Assembly: GCA_037975125.1 (NCBI GenBank)
Contig: CM075862.1
Coordinates: 43,595,777 to 43,659,776, forward strand
DNA: 64,000 bases
Source: Latrodectus hesperus
Lineage: Eukaryota > Arthropoda > Arachnida > Araneae > Theridiidae
Direction: 5' to 3'
The notes under the pieces were generated by a model. That model was not told the origin of the DNA. It saw only the letters and a list, made by a program, of their open reading frames with translations, and ran no database searches. Positions 1 to 13,110 of this stretch are shown here, in pieces. Position 1 is the stretch's first letter. Each line of letters begins with the position of its first letter. The translations under genes and the position numbers were made by a program.

Positions 1-3000
1 GTTTGGGAAACGGAACAAAATAAAGTACGTTAAAATCCTTTCAAAGGGGAAATAAATGTGATTATGTTAAGACACTCTTAACGCTTATTCAAGATAATAG
101 TTAGTATTCAATCTGTTTGACCTGGGTATGAGTTTAAAAAGCCGCAGAATTATTGTAATAATTTGGTTGATTTATTTAAATCAAAAAAGAATTTTTTTTT
201 GAATCACCTCTTGCAAATTGGATCTCTGACTTGTTGCTTATCAAGTCACCCAGTTGTAACGTGAATGAAGAAACTGACGAAATTAACATTGCCATTTTAT
301 CATATTATCACTGCTATTTTATGCGATTCGTTGATTATCCCGAATTATTTCGGAATCATATATATTGCAATTAATTATTATTCTGTGAAAATATTAGCAG
401 GATTTACTAGAATGTTTTGTTTCACCACGTTTTTACTCATCAGATGTTTAGAGAGAAAGAAAATATTTAGCAATTCCATAACAATATCAGAAGTATTTTG
501 AAGCCTTTCAATAAATACCTTCATGATGTATTCATTAAAATTACTGCAACCGTAACTAATCTATATGTAGTTTTTATGAATAAAATATTTTCACACTTTC
601 AAAAAATTGAAAATTAAAATTTAGAAAATAATTTTTTTTTTAAATTTAAAACGGTGCGGGAAATAACTAAATGATCTAAAATTTACTTCACACACATAAT
701 TTAACTATTTTTTAAGCAATAAAATTATGTAAAAATGTTAATTTGTTATTCTTTTGCAAAATTTCGTATTTTGTATGCATTGAATGTATATGTATATTAC
801 TTTATATATTAATGATAATTATATAAGTTTTAGTAAACATAGATTGAATTTTGTAGAATTTTACAAAAAAACACAAAGTTACAATTGTATAAATAAATTT
901 TGTTAAAATATATTTAAAAAAGGAGAATAGAAACTATGTAATAGTTAAGTGATTTTAACAGTATTTAGAAAATGTACATTGGAAACTCAGTTTCACCTAT
1001 TTTAGACAATATAAAAGAATAACTTAGCCTTTCCAATTGCAGTGTATGTAATGCAAAAGTGTGTAAAAATATCAAATTTACTCATAAAATTTTCACGGAT
1101 GCATGCAAATATGTGTTAGATAATATAAACAAAGTTGGGTGCTTATATTTTCTGCGTATCAGAGAAACTAAAAAAATTTCTGATATCATTTATCAATATG
1201 TGAATATTTATTGACTTTTTTTTAATGAAAACAAATATTCCACGAATATTGTTCCTAGAATATTTTTCCAAGAATATTGTTCCAAAAATATTTTCCAAGA
1301 ATATTGTTGAGCGTTTTTAAACAAACTTAAGCATTTTATTTTTATTTTAAAGAAGTATTTTCATAAAGAGAGTATGAGGCAACAATAATACGAATTTTTC
1401 CCGATTCAGCAAGAAAATATTAAAAATCTCATCGTAGAAAAATGTGGACTGCTGCTTACACACATAAATATTTTTAAAAATCTGTCAACAAACCACAAAT
1501 CTGAAAGCTGTTTTAAGAAAAAAAAATATAATAAGGAAAGAATCTCGTAACCACATGCTGTTAAATCATAACAGTTGACATTATCTTAAACGTGATACAT
1601 TTTCTTTTAGTTATTTTTATTCTAAACCACAAAATGATTTCAAATTGTGGGTTAAAAATATTAAGATTATTTACTTTATAAAACAAAATATTACATATCT
1701 ACAATACATGTATGGGTTAAAAATATGAAGATTGCTTAGATAGGATAGTAAACATAAGAATAACTCGAGAACTTAATTAAGATTTCCAAATTTAGACGCA
1801 GTTTTCTTAAGAGAAAAAAGCTAGTATGAAAAATTTGTTTTATTATATTTGCATGCAATTAAAAAACATTTTAGTGAAGCATTGCTAAACTTTGGTAATG
1901 ATAAAATAAATAACTCTCACCTAAGTTATTTCTGTCTAAGTCCTACGATACGTGTGGAGAGTACCAGCACAGGTGTCGACCTCATCACATGATCATATTT
2001 CAGAATGATAAGGCTGTGTTCAGCGGATTTCGAATCAACCGAAATGGATAGATGATGTCATATTGTTAATAAATAAGCTTCATTTTAAATTTTTATTTCT
2101 TTATAAATTAAAATCTTGTGCCTTAGTGGATTAAGGAACATAAGTCAGAATTTGTTATCTGTTACATTTAAGATATCAAGGGATTAGAAATTATTTGTTC
2201 AAATTTTCTTACATTTTTATACTGAATATTTATTTTAAGTTTCAAATCAGGATCATAAAATACTTCACTAAAATTTTTATCCAAACGATATTTGTTAGAA
2301 AAAATATTATGTAATAAGTTTTTATCTCTTCAGAAATTATGTAATACATAATTTCTTAAGATATAAAAACTTGGGAAAAGCAAATATAGAATCAGATATT
2401 TTGTTTGCATTAAATGCCTGATTAAACGAGTTACCAGTTCTTTTGAAGGAAATGAATTAAATACCAATGAAAAGAAAGAGAATAATAACAAAAACTTACA
2501 TATATATTAATATTTATAGTCGCGAAAATATAATGACTGATGTACAATTCATGTAAGGACCCGCATAATTCGGATAAGTAACTCATTTTTGTGGTTAGTA
2601 AGCAATAAAATCATGACGATATTTTGTTCTTATTAGCAAATAAAAAAAAGAATACGATTTGCAAACCACAAGAAATCAGAATAAATGAATTACTATGGAA
2701 GGTCATTTTTCTATAATTTTTATGAATGTTTTTGACTTTAATTTTGATTCAAAACATCGTAAAATTTTAAGCAACGTCCGTCTAAAAGTAGGAATTCTAT
2801 TTAAATTTTAACATTTAGTTTAACATTAAATTTAAATATCTCTCAACATTTAGATTTTATATTAAAATAATATTTCCATAAAGTTATTCATTTTTAAAAT
2901 ATCTCCTTTGTGTAAATGAAAGTTTCTCACTTTTTCTTTCTGTTCTTTAAACCCACATGTGTGTTTCTTTGCTGCTACAAATATTTTAACTTCAAAAATG

Positions 3001-4319
3001 CTCTTATTGATAAGATTCTGTTGCAATTTTCTTTTAGGTTACCTTTTTGGGTCAAGGTGCATTAAATGTTTCTCCACACTTCAGATTTATATTTTTATGC
3101 ATGGTAGGGTATAATTTAACTCACCTTGAAAAGTTGAAGATAATAAATTTTTAAATTTTCTTTTCACGAATCAGTGAAACTTAAAATATATAAACAACTA
3201 ATATTTTTTGGTTTCTTAAACAATAGGTTTACGGGACGCATTAAAAATTTTTTTAAAGAAAATAACGAAAGACTGTTGTATTTTTAAATTATCTCTTGTA
3301 CTGATAACTTGAGATAAATACATACTGTTTATTTTCTTTAAAAGTTTTTAAATATTCAAATTCTTTAAGTGGCATACCTATCTCTATGGATATCTTTCCA
3401 TTGGATGCGGTTGTCATAAAATATTTAGTGACTTAGATTTACTCATGAGAAAGTTACAATAGTAAATATGTGTGAATACGAGATTTTGCTGCCGTTATCT
3501 CAACTGAAATAAACCCAATAAGTTATTAATGAGAAGACTGATACGCTGAATCGTAATCTGAATGAGTATTTATGAATGAATGTAGAGTATTGAGAGAGAG
3601 AGAGAGAGAAGTAATGTACTGTGTGAAGTAATGTTCAATAATAAAAACTTTCTATAAATATATGTTTTTAATTTTCATTTTTTACTTGTAGTATTCATTG
3701 ATATTGTTTTTAAGCGATTGTTCTTAACACGGATTCTATACAAGTATAGATAATGAATACATTCTTTCATAAACTATACTCATACAGATAAGTATATAAA
3801 AATGTCCGTAAATGGTATGTAATCATAAAATCATGTGTCCCAAACGAAACATTTAAGAAATACATTTTTTTAATAAGTAAAACGGAAACATAAGAAAAAT
3901 CAAAAGGATCTATAACGAGTCAATCATTTCTATGGACTTAGAGAAGTCATAATTAGTTAAGAAAATGTGTTTATGACGTTTCTTAATATGTTCGCTTCAA
4001 GGTTTTGCATTAACTTTTTTTTTGAAAATAAAAACATTTACCATAGAAAGTTCCAGTTATTCATTGATGATCACAACATATATAAGCACACAGCATTCAA
4101 TTGATTTAAAATAATGTGTGTATCGAAACGGTGTGGCACCGTCTTTGGCCCTGAAGAAAAAAATACGTTTTTCTTTTGAATTTTGAATTTTTTCTTTTGC
4201 ATTATTGTTAATTTGTTTTTTTAAATTAAATTTTAAGATAAGTATGTAGATAAGTATGTATACGCACATACTAATGTATGTGGGTGACGTTTGGGACACA
4301 GAATCGTTAAAGCAAATAA
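1..4319. other. AT-rich non-coding DNA, probably Runx intron
   Basis: No gene is supported here; the open frames are short and of low complexity. Minor items are a short GA run near 3594-3609, a small direct repeat built on AAGAATATTGTTCC at about 1245-1310, and five scattered RUNX-type motifs between 1492 and 2670 (see findings). As the Runt exon lies on the minus strand at 21744-22092 and its partner exon is not seen, this stretch is inferred to be intronic. Confidence 0.55.
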
Positions 4320-4640
4320 GGAGCTTGGACGTAGAACAACCAAACGGAAATGACAGTGGTTAACGAACTGATTGTCTGATATTCCTTATGGAAATTTCCC
4401 GTCGACACCTATCATTTTCCCAGAGAAACGTTTTGTGGTTTCTGCGGTGGGAGAGGGAGTGTACGAGAAATTACAAGGAACTGTCACCGTAACCGCAAAT
4501 CATGTTGTACGTGACCGCAAAACGCTAGGTTCCCAGTTGCGGTTCCGAGCTGTTTAACTGTCTCGAGAGACGCGTGTTTGCTGCTGCCCTGACACAGGTG
4601 GTGAAGCAGCCTCTATTTGCATAGAAGAGACGCAGCTTCT
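4320..4640. promoter_or_regulatory. Candidate enhancer with a cluster of RUNX motifs
   Basis: This is a GC-richer, non-repetitive island in AT-rich DNA. It holds five matches to the RUNX consensus TGYGGT: plus strand at 4434-4439, 4443-4448 and 4538-4543, and minus strand (read as ACCGCA) at 4492-4497 and 4514-4519. With 70% AT and independent bases, about 0.05 matches would be expected in 110 bp. The short frames crossing it resemble no protein family I know. Its position, about 17 kb 3' of the Runt exon and probably in the intron, would suit an autoregulatory Runx enhancer. The motif cluster is seen directly; enhancer function is inference. Confidence 0.5.
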
Positions 4641-6058
4641 GTTTAAATACTTTCACTAAATGATAAAAACCGACTTCATCTTCTGTGTTAACAGTGGGCA
4701 CGTTAACACCATGTGAAGTCATGCGAAATGCAAGCGCAGGACGAGGATGATTATCAATCCAATATATATGTGCTACAGGATATATTCAGTACACTTACTA
4801 GGTTCCTTAAGACGTTTTTTTTTTTTTTTTTCTTTTCGAATTTATTATAAGTTAAGTAATTAGAAACTTCAGGCTCTGTTAAAATGAAAACAAAATATTT
4901 TAATCTATAAAATGTGATTAGTTTAAGCACTTGGCAAAATATATTGTATAACAACATCAACTCTGATTATTAGCATTTATAACTCAACTCTATTTGAGGT
5001 ACTTTAATATTATATTCTAAGATGCACCATTTGTTAAATTAAATTTTAGTATCAAATATACTAAAAGAGGGTATTTTATTATGTATGTTATATGCGCATG
5101 TATAGAAAATGCTTGCGTGTGTTATTTTCATATTTCTATTTTAATCGCAAGAAAATATCATTTTGGGGGTGGGGGAATTCAACAGGAAACATTAAAAAAA
5201 TTAAGAATATCTAATTTTTTCCTTGGAATATTTCAACTTATAGCATATGGCAATATTTACTTTAAAGTTTTTACAAACATTTATTTATTTATAATAACAT
5301 AAAAAAGTAAATATCCCAAAAATATAATTGTTTAATTAATGTTATTATAATGTTATAAATATTAAATGCATAATTAATATTTAAATAAAAATATTAATTA
5401 ATTACATAATTAATATTTATATTTTAACATAATTTATAATAGCGTAATGCAAGAGGAGGTACTATAGTAAACATAGCATGAGATTAGCGTATTACATTGA
5501 ATTTGGAGTGCATTTCACCTATTTTCAGAACAATTCCGCATACATCAATGTGTCTGCATTTGTTGACAGTGAGTTTTTCAAAAATACACATTCATCATGA
5601 ATTAGCATGAAATTCCAAAATACAATTTATTACCATTTTAATAGCAATCTGAAAAAAATATATATAACAATGTCACAATGGTTTTTCTTTATAAAAAGCA
5701 TTTTTTTTTCTGTTAACTTTGATGAGATTTTTGCGAAATGTTATTTTAATTTTGAAACATCAGAGTAAATTTATAATCATGCTATTCGCTTATGCTTGTA
5801 ATAAAAAAGATTGAAAAAATTAAACTGTTTCAGTAGAAATTTATTTAAATGGATTATCGGTTTAAATTTCAAGAATTATTAATGTGAACACGAGATAGTT
5901 ATAAGAAGTATATAATTCAGAAGTTTATAATTCAAGTATAGTATATAATTCAAGAAGTATATAATATATAATGCAAGAAGTATATAATTCAAAAAACTAT
6001 TTTTTAAATATTTTCCATTTTGAAAGACTTATTACACCAGTGTATTACTTGCAATGTG
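4641..6058. other. AT-rich non-coding stretch
   Basis: No gene is supported. It contains a poly-T run near 4816-4830, A/T-only repeats around 5330-5430 built on ATTAATATTTA, and a short direct repeat of AAGTATATAATTC at about 5925-5990. Confidence 0.5.
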
Positions 6059-6346
6059 TTGTTGTTTTGTGCCCGCTAGGCTGGCAAAAGTGGAGCATTG
6101 CTGCTCCACTTTTCCAACTAAACCATATTTTGGCGTGGAGTCCGAATCCCTCAGTACACACATGCCGTATTTACCCGTTTATAGGGTAGGCAACCATTGA
6201 CAACCCATTCATACAAGGAAAGGACAAAGACAGGATAGATAGAGAGAGAGAGAGAGAGAAAGTACACAACTATGCCCGAACCAGGATTCAAATTTAGGAC
6301 CTATCTATTCGCAGTCAGGCACGCTGACCACTAGACAAGGTTCATC
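6059..6346 (-). mobile_element. tRNA-derived SINE, family A, copy 1
   Basis: On the minus strand it starts with a tRNA-like head: an A-box-like TCTAGTGGTCAGCG and a decayed B box near 6280-6295. A body shared with the copies at 8132, 28640 and 58701 follows (CCCGTTTATAGGGTAGGC, AACCATATTTTGGCGTGGAG), ending in a short CAA-repeat tail. A GA microsatellite lies inside at about 6240-6259. Unlike the other copies, this one carries a perfect 12-bp palindrome at 6086-6113. No target-site duplication was found. Confidence 0.75.
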
Positions 6347-7739
6347 AGTCCGCTGACCCTAAGGAAATCGAGGACCAGAAGGGGGGGTGAGTATATATCT
6401 TCTCTGGAAAGTCAAAAACAGTCCAGGATGGCATTAAGATTCTGGGTCAACGGAGTCATAAGGAGGAGGAGGGATGCAGCTTCTGTTGATACGAGTATCC
6501 GAGCACCATAAAAGTAGAAATATTTTGAAAAACTATTAAATGCATATATCGTTACAACGATGCATTTCAATTATTTCATATTTAAGTATATAAACAGACT
6601 TCGTTCGAAACCACTATTTTGTAAAATTCTATAGCGTGTTTGATATATATTGTGATATAGACACATTATAGTTCACAATATACAGGAAGCGTATTATAGT
6701 CAGCGTTACGTGACACACAAATAAATGACACTGCGTGAATATTAAATTTAATTTTGCAAGAAAATTTATTTAAAAAAATTATATCCAATTTAAATAAGAA
6801 TGTATTAAAAATGAAATAATCAGGTTTCCTATTAAAAGAAAGTTTCAGCTCATTAACAATGGAGCATTAGTTATAGTCATAAAAAAGAAGTCGAGGTATT
6901 TGAAAGTGGCTATGGGCTACAAGACGAGATGATTTACAGTAAACCTACAGGTTGAGTTCAAAAGTTAGCGTTTTTGTTTTAAAAACTGAATGAGATGCAC
7001 GTGAAAAAGTCAGTCACAAAGTTATAGAGCAGCAATGTTTTAGTACTAAAGGGCACTTTTTTGGCATAGATATGTAAACTACGTACATTGATTTATGCGC
7101 CAGTTTTACCCTCCATCGAACAATGTAATGGAAAAGTAGTATTTTTAACTTCAGCAAAATAATAAAGAAGATAATAACTTTTTTCAGCTCTTTTAATTGT
7201 TAATACTCTGCAACCTCTATATTTAAAACATGATAGAAAAAAGAAAAGAAAACTGCATTGATATTAACAGAGATCACATTTTCCTATACAACAATCTTAG
7301 TTGGGAAGAATATGCTAATTTTTGAGTGAAAGGATACTCATCGAAAAAGATCAAATAGGTACGCGATATAAAATATTTTGAGCCTATCATATAGATCTAA
7401 GGCAAGCGATTTATTTTTAATTTGAGGTAAATAACTTCTTATAAAGAATAGCTTTACAAAAGATCACGGTCCGCATTTCCAAGAACTTTTTTCATGTTTG
7501 GCGTTGTGGTACACCATGTGTTCAACTGATTTTCTTTTTCATGTGTTTAACTGATAAAAATAATGGGGGACGTGAAATAATATTAAATAAATAGAAAGTT
7601 AATATCATAAAACATATCAAACCGAAGACTTTTTATTTATCTGTTTTTAAAAACTCATACAAACACAACTACGTAGGTCATGTATAGATTGTTATCCTTG
7701 GATATAAAATAAAGTGATAGGGGCAGTTTTAAAGTTTTC
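6347..7739. other. AT-rich non-coding stretch
   Basis: No gene or clear repeat is seen. A short purine-rich segment at 6360-6480 directly follows the SINE and may be flanking DNA or an older repeat remnant. Confidence 0.4.
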
Positions 7740-8290
7740 TAAACTTTTAATCTTATTGTAAAAGTCCGAAGTCTGGTAAATCCGTGGTTTGCAGGTAAAA
7801 CCTTGCTTTTATCAAAGTATCTTGGTAAAAGTCCGCGATATGCTTTGATAAGATTTCATTTCAGAGTTTTATCAAGCGCTTGGCGGTGAAACCTAAGAAT
7901 TATCAATCCTTTTCGTATAAGCCCGAAAATATGACAAATGAGGCTGCTGAAAATATGACAGGTTTTCTAGTATCAACTTAAAACTTATTGTTTTCAATTT
8001 TTTGCGACACATAATGTACAATATATCTACCAATGGAAAATTTTATCTTAATAATCCCTTGTTTCGAGCTTTTACTGCAGTAATTTGGTGAGAGTCCGAA
8101 AACGGAATCATATTTCAGACTTTTGTTGTTGTTGTCGTATGCCAGCTAGGCTAGCATGTTGGGGTGCGCAGCTCCACATTTCCAACTGAACCATATTTAG
8201 GCTTCACACTTTTACTTAGACTATTTAGTTTGAAGTAGATCTTACCGATAAAACCTAGGATTTACCAGATTTCGGGTTTTTACAGTAATT
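7740..8290. repeat. Degenerate tandem-like repeat containing GGTAAAAGTCCG-type units
   Basis: Variants of GGTAAAAGTCCG, such as TGGTAAATCCGTGG and GGTGAGAGTCCGAAAA, recur irregularly with runs like ACCTAGGATTTACC and TTTTATCAA. The block looks like an old, scrambled minisatellite. A SINE fragment at 8132-8211 interrupts it. Confidence 0.4.
8132..8211 (-). mobile_element. SINE family A, 3' fragment
   Basis: This matches only the tail end of the SINEs at 6059 and 58701: a GTT-repeat edge (CAA tail on the minus strand), then GCTAGGCTAGCAT, GCTCCACATTTCCAACT and AACCATATTTAGGC. The tRNA-like head is missing, as expected for 5' truncation. Confidence 0.65.
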
Positions 8291-11200
8291 CGCTTATGGT
8301 ATTCAGTTATACATCTCATTTACTAATAGTTTATTATAAAACTTATTATATTAAAATAATAATAAAATGGAAGTTGACTTCTTAAAAATTGAGGGAAGAA
8401 TTTTCTTTCTTCTGTTCCTCGATGTTCTTAAATTGATAAATAAGTAAAAAGTGTTTTTTTTTTTTTTTTTCTTTTTTTTTACAAGAGAGATTTTTTTGGG
8501 ATCATTATTAAAATAATATTATGTCGTACTTTATTAATGCGTGTGATCACTTTCTTCATCGTATATACTCGATTCATTAACGCATCCCAATATTGTAGGA
8601 TGTCCTTAACAATCTTTAAAAGCTCCAAACTTAGCAAAGCTTATGACTCAGACTTTTGGTTTCGTTTATCACATTTTATTCTATGGATCAACCGCTTTCC
8701 ATTTCGGATAATTTATCTGCTTTCTTGCAGATTTTTTTCTCGTTTACAGAAAATTATTTTGAATTTGATATTTCCATACTTACGAATCAATTAAACATGC
8801 TTCCTAAAAAGTCAAAACTGCGCAGTAAACTAATAAACTGGAAAGTATAATTATTAACAGCAACAGTGACAGTTTTAATGTGCTTAGAAATGAGAAATTA
8901 ATCCATCACAGCAAAAATTCAAGCATTTGTGTAAGTGAATCTGAGATCGTTACGTTGAATAATTGCGATACCAGCTGTTTATTTCTGCCTACCAAAGCAA
9001 CTGAGTAATTTTGAATCATAGTCCTATACAAAGTCTACACATGACCTAGCATCCTGCACTTGTTTCGTCTGTATGAACCTCTGAGTATAGTCAATTGCTT
9101 CATAATTTTGAATCATGGTCCTATGCAAAGTCTATTCATCATCTCCAAAAACGAAGTAAAAGATCAGATGAACTTTTGGATTGAAGATTAAGTCGCTTAC
9201 CATTCAACTAAAACTTTAAGGTGTAAGAGTTTGAGGAAATCTTTAGTGGAGGAAAACAAAACCTTCTTCAACTTTGAATATCATCGTCCAAGTTGTATAA
9301 TGAAGTATTGTCTATAGTTTGGGTTCAAAATTCAATGAATAAAAACCGGATAAAATGCTCAGAAACTATCAAGAGAAGTGGAATACCAAATGAAACACAT
9401 TTTCCAAAAGGTTCACGTGGAAGAGTTGAGTTCTACCAATTACAGAGCAAATAAACGAGCCTCCTTCGCAGCCTTAATATTTTTAAGAATTCAAAAAGAA
9501 AATTCCTCTAATTGGACGAAGTTCATTCCGTTTAAAGAGAAATACCTTTCAAAAAACCAACTCAGTAATTTGTGTCTCGCCAATTTAATTGCATGTTTTT
9601 CAGAACTGGAACACATGGCGTCCTTCCTTTACTTCAAAACTTGCTTGCGCTTAAAGTGTCAAATAGAAACATTTTTCTGCAATTTTCACATCATCAGAGC
9701 GGTTAACTCTTTCCAGCTGTCGTCATACGCCAAGGATTTGTTGCCTGCATATTTATGCTCTAATTAACTGAATTTTATTTGGATTCGTTCACCTTGGGGT
9801 GTCGGTTGTGCAGCATGGTGAAAAAATAGCTCCCAAACTGTAAGTTCTGAAACATATGCTCCATTTCTGTCTTGACAGGCATCACCTGCTTTGCAAGGGA
9901 TGGCCAGAAAACTGTTTGAAGAATTTCCGCCTTCATTTGGAACATACTCACTCCTATTCATCGTACGGTGTTTATTGAATTATTCTAAGCACCTAATTCA
10001 GAATATTTTAATTTCGAAATTTTTTCATTGGAAATTGAGAAATTTAGTAACACATTTTAAAGTTAAAAAATAAACTTTGTTAAAGATAAAAATAGCTATA
10101 TGTAACTATTTCGTTTCTAAATAATCTATAACTTGGAGTTAAAATAAGTAGCTTCTAAGCGATTGACAATAATTAATATTTACAAGTTGCTGCTATTTGT
10201 AAAATTATTTATTGTTAATTTTGTGATTATTTCGTCGAAAACTAGTAGATGAAAACATGTATTCAACTTTCCTTAGTAGTCACAAAATATATCATCGGAC
10301 ATGTATACCTAGAAACGTATAATACAAATATTTTGAGTACAATTGAGTACAATTAAAAGACCAAAAGTTGCCTTTCAATATCTATAAAAAAGATAAGATT
10401 GTCTTTAGAAATGGGATTTAAAGCTAAATAGTGTACGTTTATTGCTTTAGTTTGAGAAGAGCTTAAAAATTAACTTATGCAACATGAAAACAAAAATCAA
10501 TAATTTCAATTTAAAAGCAGTGGTTATAAACAGTGATTGCCTGGAAATGGAAATATAAAATTAATAAAATCACACGCACAATAATATTAAAATGGTCGTC
10601 CTTGTATTGGTCAAACAAAATTCTTTCCTTAAATATACCTTACTATATTGACGAATATATTTTATTTGCGAACTAGTTATTAATACTGCACTCTTAATTA
10701 ATTTTCGTTTATCTGATCAATAAAGGTGTCTCAAATACTTTATTCTTTTTAATTCAAACCATTAATTAACTATATAATTGTCGTACGGTAATTTGCAGAA
10801 ATTGGGCCAACACACTTGTTTTGACCTCGCGTTATGGACTGACTAGAGGCATGAAGAAACAATACACTTGGCGCAAGCAGCTTTGATATTAATTACATAC
10901 TTCTAATTAAGTCCTGTCTCTCTGACTAATCTAATATTCTATCGTCTAACACATAATGACTAATCTATTTAATTTCTTCAAATAAAAATTTAGAATTCAC
11001 TCCTTTTAAATGAATTTTTCTTTAATCAAAACCATCCAAATGCATTTTAATATATTTTTTCCAAATATGCAGAGTTAGCTAACCTATATCTTTTCTGCAT
11101 GTGTTAACACATATTACTTAAAATGAAAGTGTACGGTATCACTGAAAATCTTGTAATTGATTGAATTTAAATACTGTATAACATTGACAAGCCAAGAAAT

Positions 11201-11325
11201 CTATTGATATGCTCACAATTTGGGTCAATTGGTTTCCTAAAATCTCATATCTTGAAAAGTGTAAGTGTGTGTATATATATATATATATAAAGATTGTTCT
11301 TGAAAAATCTTAAATTCTTGACAAT
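8291..11325. other. AT-rich non-coding stretch
   Basis: No gene is supported. A 129-codon open frame lies at 9378-9767 but matches no domain I recognise. A diverged direct repeat of about 40 bp occurs at 9006 and 9104 (TTTTGAATCATAGTCCTATAC type). A short (TA)n run lies at 11272-11289. Confidence 0.45.
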
Positions 11326-11420
11326 TATGGCTAGGGGCATGTTAGATAGGTCGTGGTCGCTATGTCTTCCAAGTGAAATGGTCAAGTATTAAGGGTTTTC
11401 TTCTTGATCTCTGCTTGTAT
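11326..11420 (+). mobile_element. SINE family C, internal fragment
   Basis: The segment TTAGATAGGTCGTGGTCGC, then CTTCCAAGTGAAATGG and CTCTGCTTGTAT, matches the middle of the longer copies at 31324 and 34175. The tRNA-like head and the 3' end are absent. Confidence 0.55.
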
Positions 11421-12969
11421 TACTATTGTGTTAACGTTAGGTTTTTAAGGAAACAAAAAACGCTCTGGAATAATGATTTCTGCATTTATATTGAAATGAT
11501 ACTATTCTAAAAATTGGTTGAATGATGATTCTATGATTTAAAAAGAAGCTAGAACAAAAATATTGCAATGAAACACATTCCAAAAATGAGTTTCAATTGT
11601 TTCATAAAAGAATAGTGATTGCAATTACTTCTTAAAGGATATAAAAGTAAAATTAGTCTTGTGTGCTATTAACCCATTTTGTTAATTACGTCAACTACTA
11701 CAGATTTAGTGATAAGAAATTTTTTTCGAGAAATTACTTAAATATTAAAAAAAAGTTAAAATAATACTTATTCACTAAAATTTTCTACACTGTAAAAATA
11801 TTATTTATAAATATCATTTAGGCATTTACTTTACTGATAAAAAAACTTAGCTAAAAATATGAGTATTCACACTTTTTAACAAACTTTGCATGTTTCAAAA
11901 AATAAGAAGAAAAAAAAAAAAAAAAGCTTATGCACAAAAGTATTTCGCGAAACATTTTGTGTACACTATTTAAATATAATTTTGTACATTGCAATTTAAA
12001 TGTTAGTTTCCTAAACTGCACTTCATGTTTTAAAGCAAAATTTATATTTTCAAAAAAATTTACTTTTGGATGAATACTTTATAAATTGTCATAAATAAAT
12101 TAACAATATAGAATGTTTTAATCATAATTAGTTTTAATTTCAAAAACCGAAAGAAAAAAATGTACTATTAATAGTTATTTTAGCGTAATTTCTGAATTTG
12201 AATATGGATATTGAATTAAACTATTTGATTTTTATTTCATAAGGAATTTTTTCAATTGTTTTGTTTAATTTTATAAGGGCTATATCCCATTTTGCTTGTA
12301 AACTATTAAAAAACAGAAAAACACTTTAAAAATTCATTATAATTTTTTGCTTCTTGAAAATTTCTGTCTTTTCGTATGTAAATATACTACTTCTACTAAA
12401 AGTTACCAAATTTAATTTTTATAAAAAGGCAATTTGTCATTATAGTGCACTTTCTTTGTCCATATTCATAATGATCAATTCGCTAAAATTTATACAGGAA
12501 AAATAAGTTTATTATGTATTTATAAAAGCTAAATTACAAGCTACATAGTCAATTTTTCGGCCTTTTAGTTAATAGATCAGGTATTTATATCATTTCTTAA
12601 GTTTCATAGTGTTTGGGAATCTAATTTAAACTGAAGTTCCCGGATGTAACAACGGTCACGTGCAAAAATGCAATTCCAAATACACAAACATCAAAATTTA
12701 AATACTTGTTAAAATTTCAGTTATTTTAAGAATTTTACATGCATCATTGCTTTTTAAAGTAAAGAAAATATCCTAAGATTTGCAGAACATTATACTTTTT
12801 GCTATCCTACTCAGCCCATTTATTTTAACTTTAAAATATTAAATATTTTTAGAAGTTATTTTTAAATATAAGCACAGTATATTTTTTTGTTTGAGGCACT
12901 TTAATTTAACTATTCCAAAAGATAAACCTAATTTACCAGAATTTTTTGTTCCTATCGCTAATGAAGCAA
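11421..12969. other. AT-rich non-coding stretch
   Basis: Only A/T-rich sequence with homopolymer runs is seen, for example poly-A near 11911-11924. No gene, transposon terminus or GC-rich block was recognised. Confidence 0.45.
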
Positions 12970-13110
12970 GTTCTTAATTCGTTGTTTTTTTTAAAGAAAA
13001 AATCCGTTATTTCATTCGGTACAACTTTCATCCTAGTTCGTTATTTTTCGCAAATGCGTTGCTTCATTCGTTACACATTTTATCCTAAATCGTTATTTAT
13101 TAGAAATATT
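12970..13110 (+). repeat. Degenerate ~62-bp tandem repeat
   Basis: The phrase ATTCGTT followed by TTTT, then TTCATTCGGTAC and TTTCATCCTAGTTCGTTAT, recurs in two to three diverged units. The open frame through it is a by-product of the repeat. Confidence 0.4.

Noticed and set aside
4372..4722. Second Runt-domain exon in the GC-richer island
   Set aside because: Neither strand gives the expected continuation of the Runt domain; the block fits regulatory DNA better.
9378..9767. 129-codon plus-strand open frame
   Set aside because: No domain, signal peptide, splice context or family resemblance; composition fits background, and a chance frame of this length is plausible in 64 kb.
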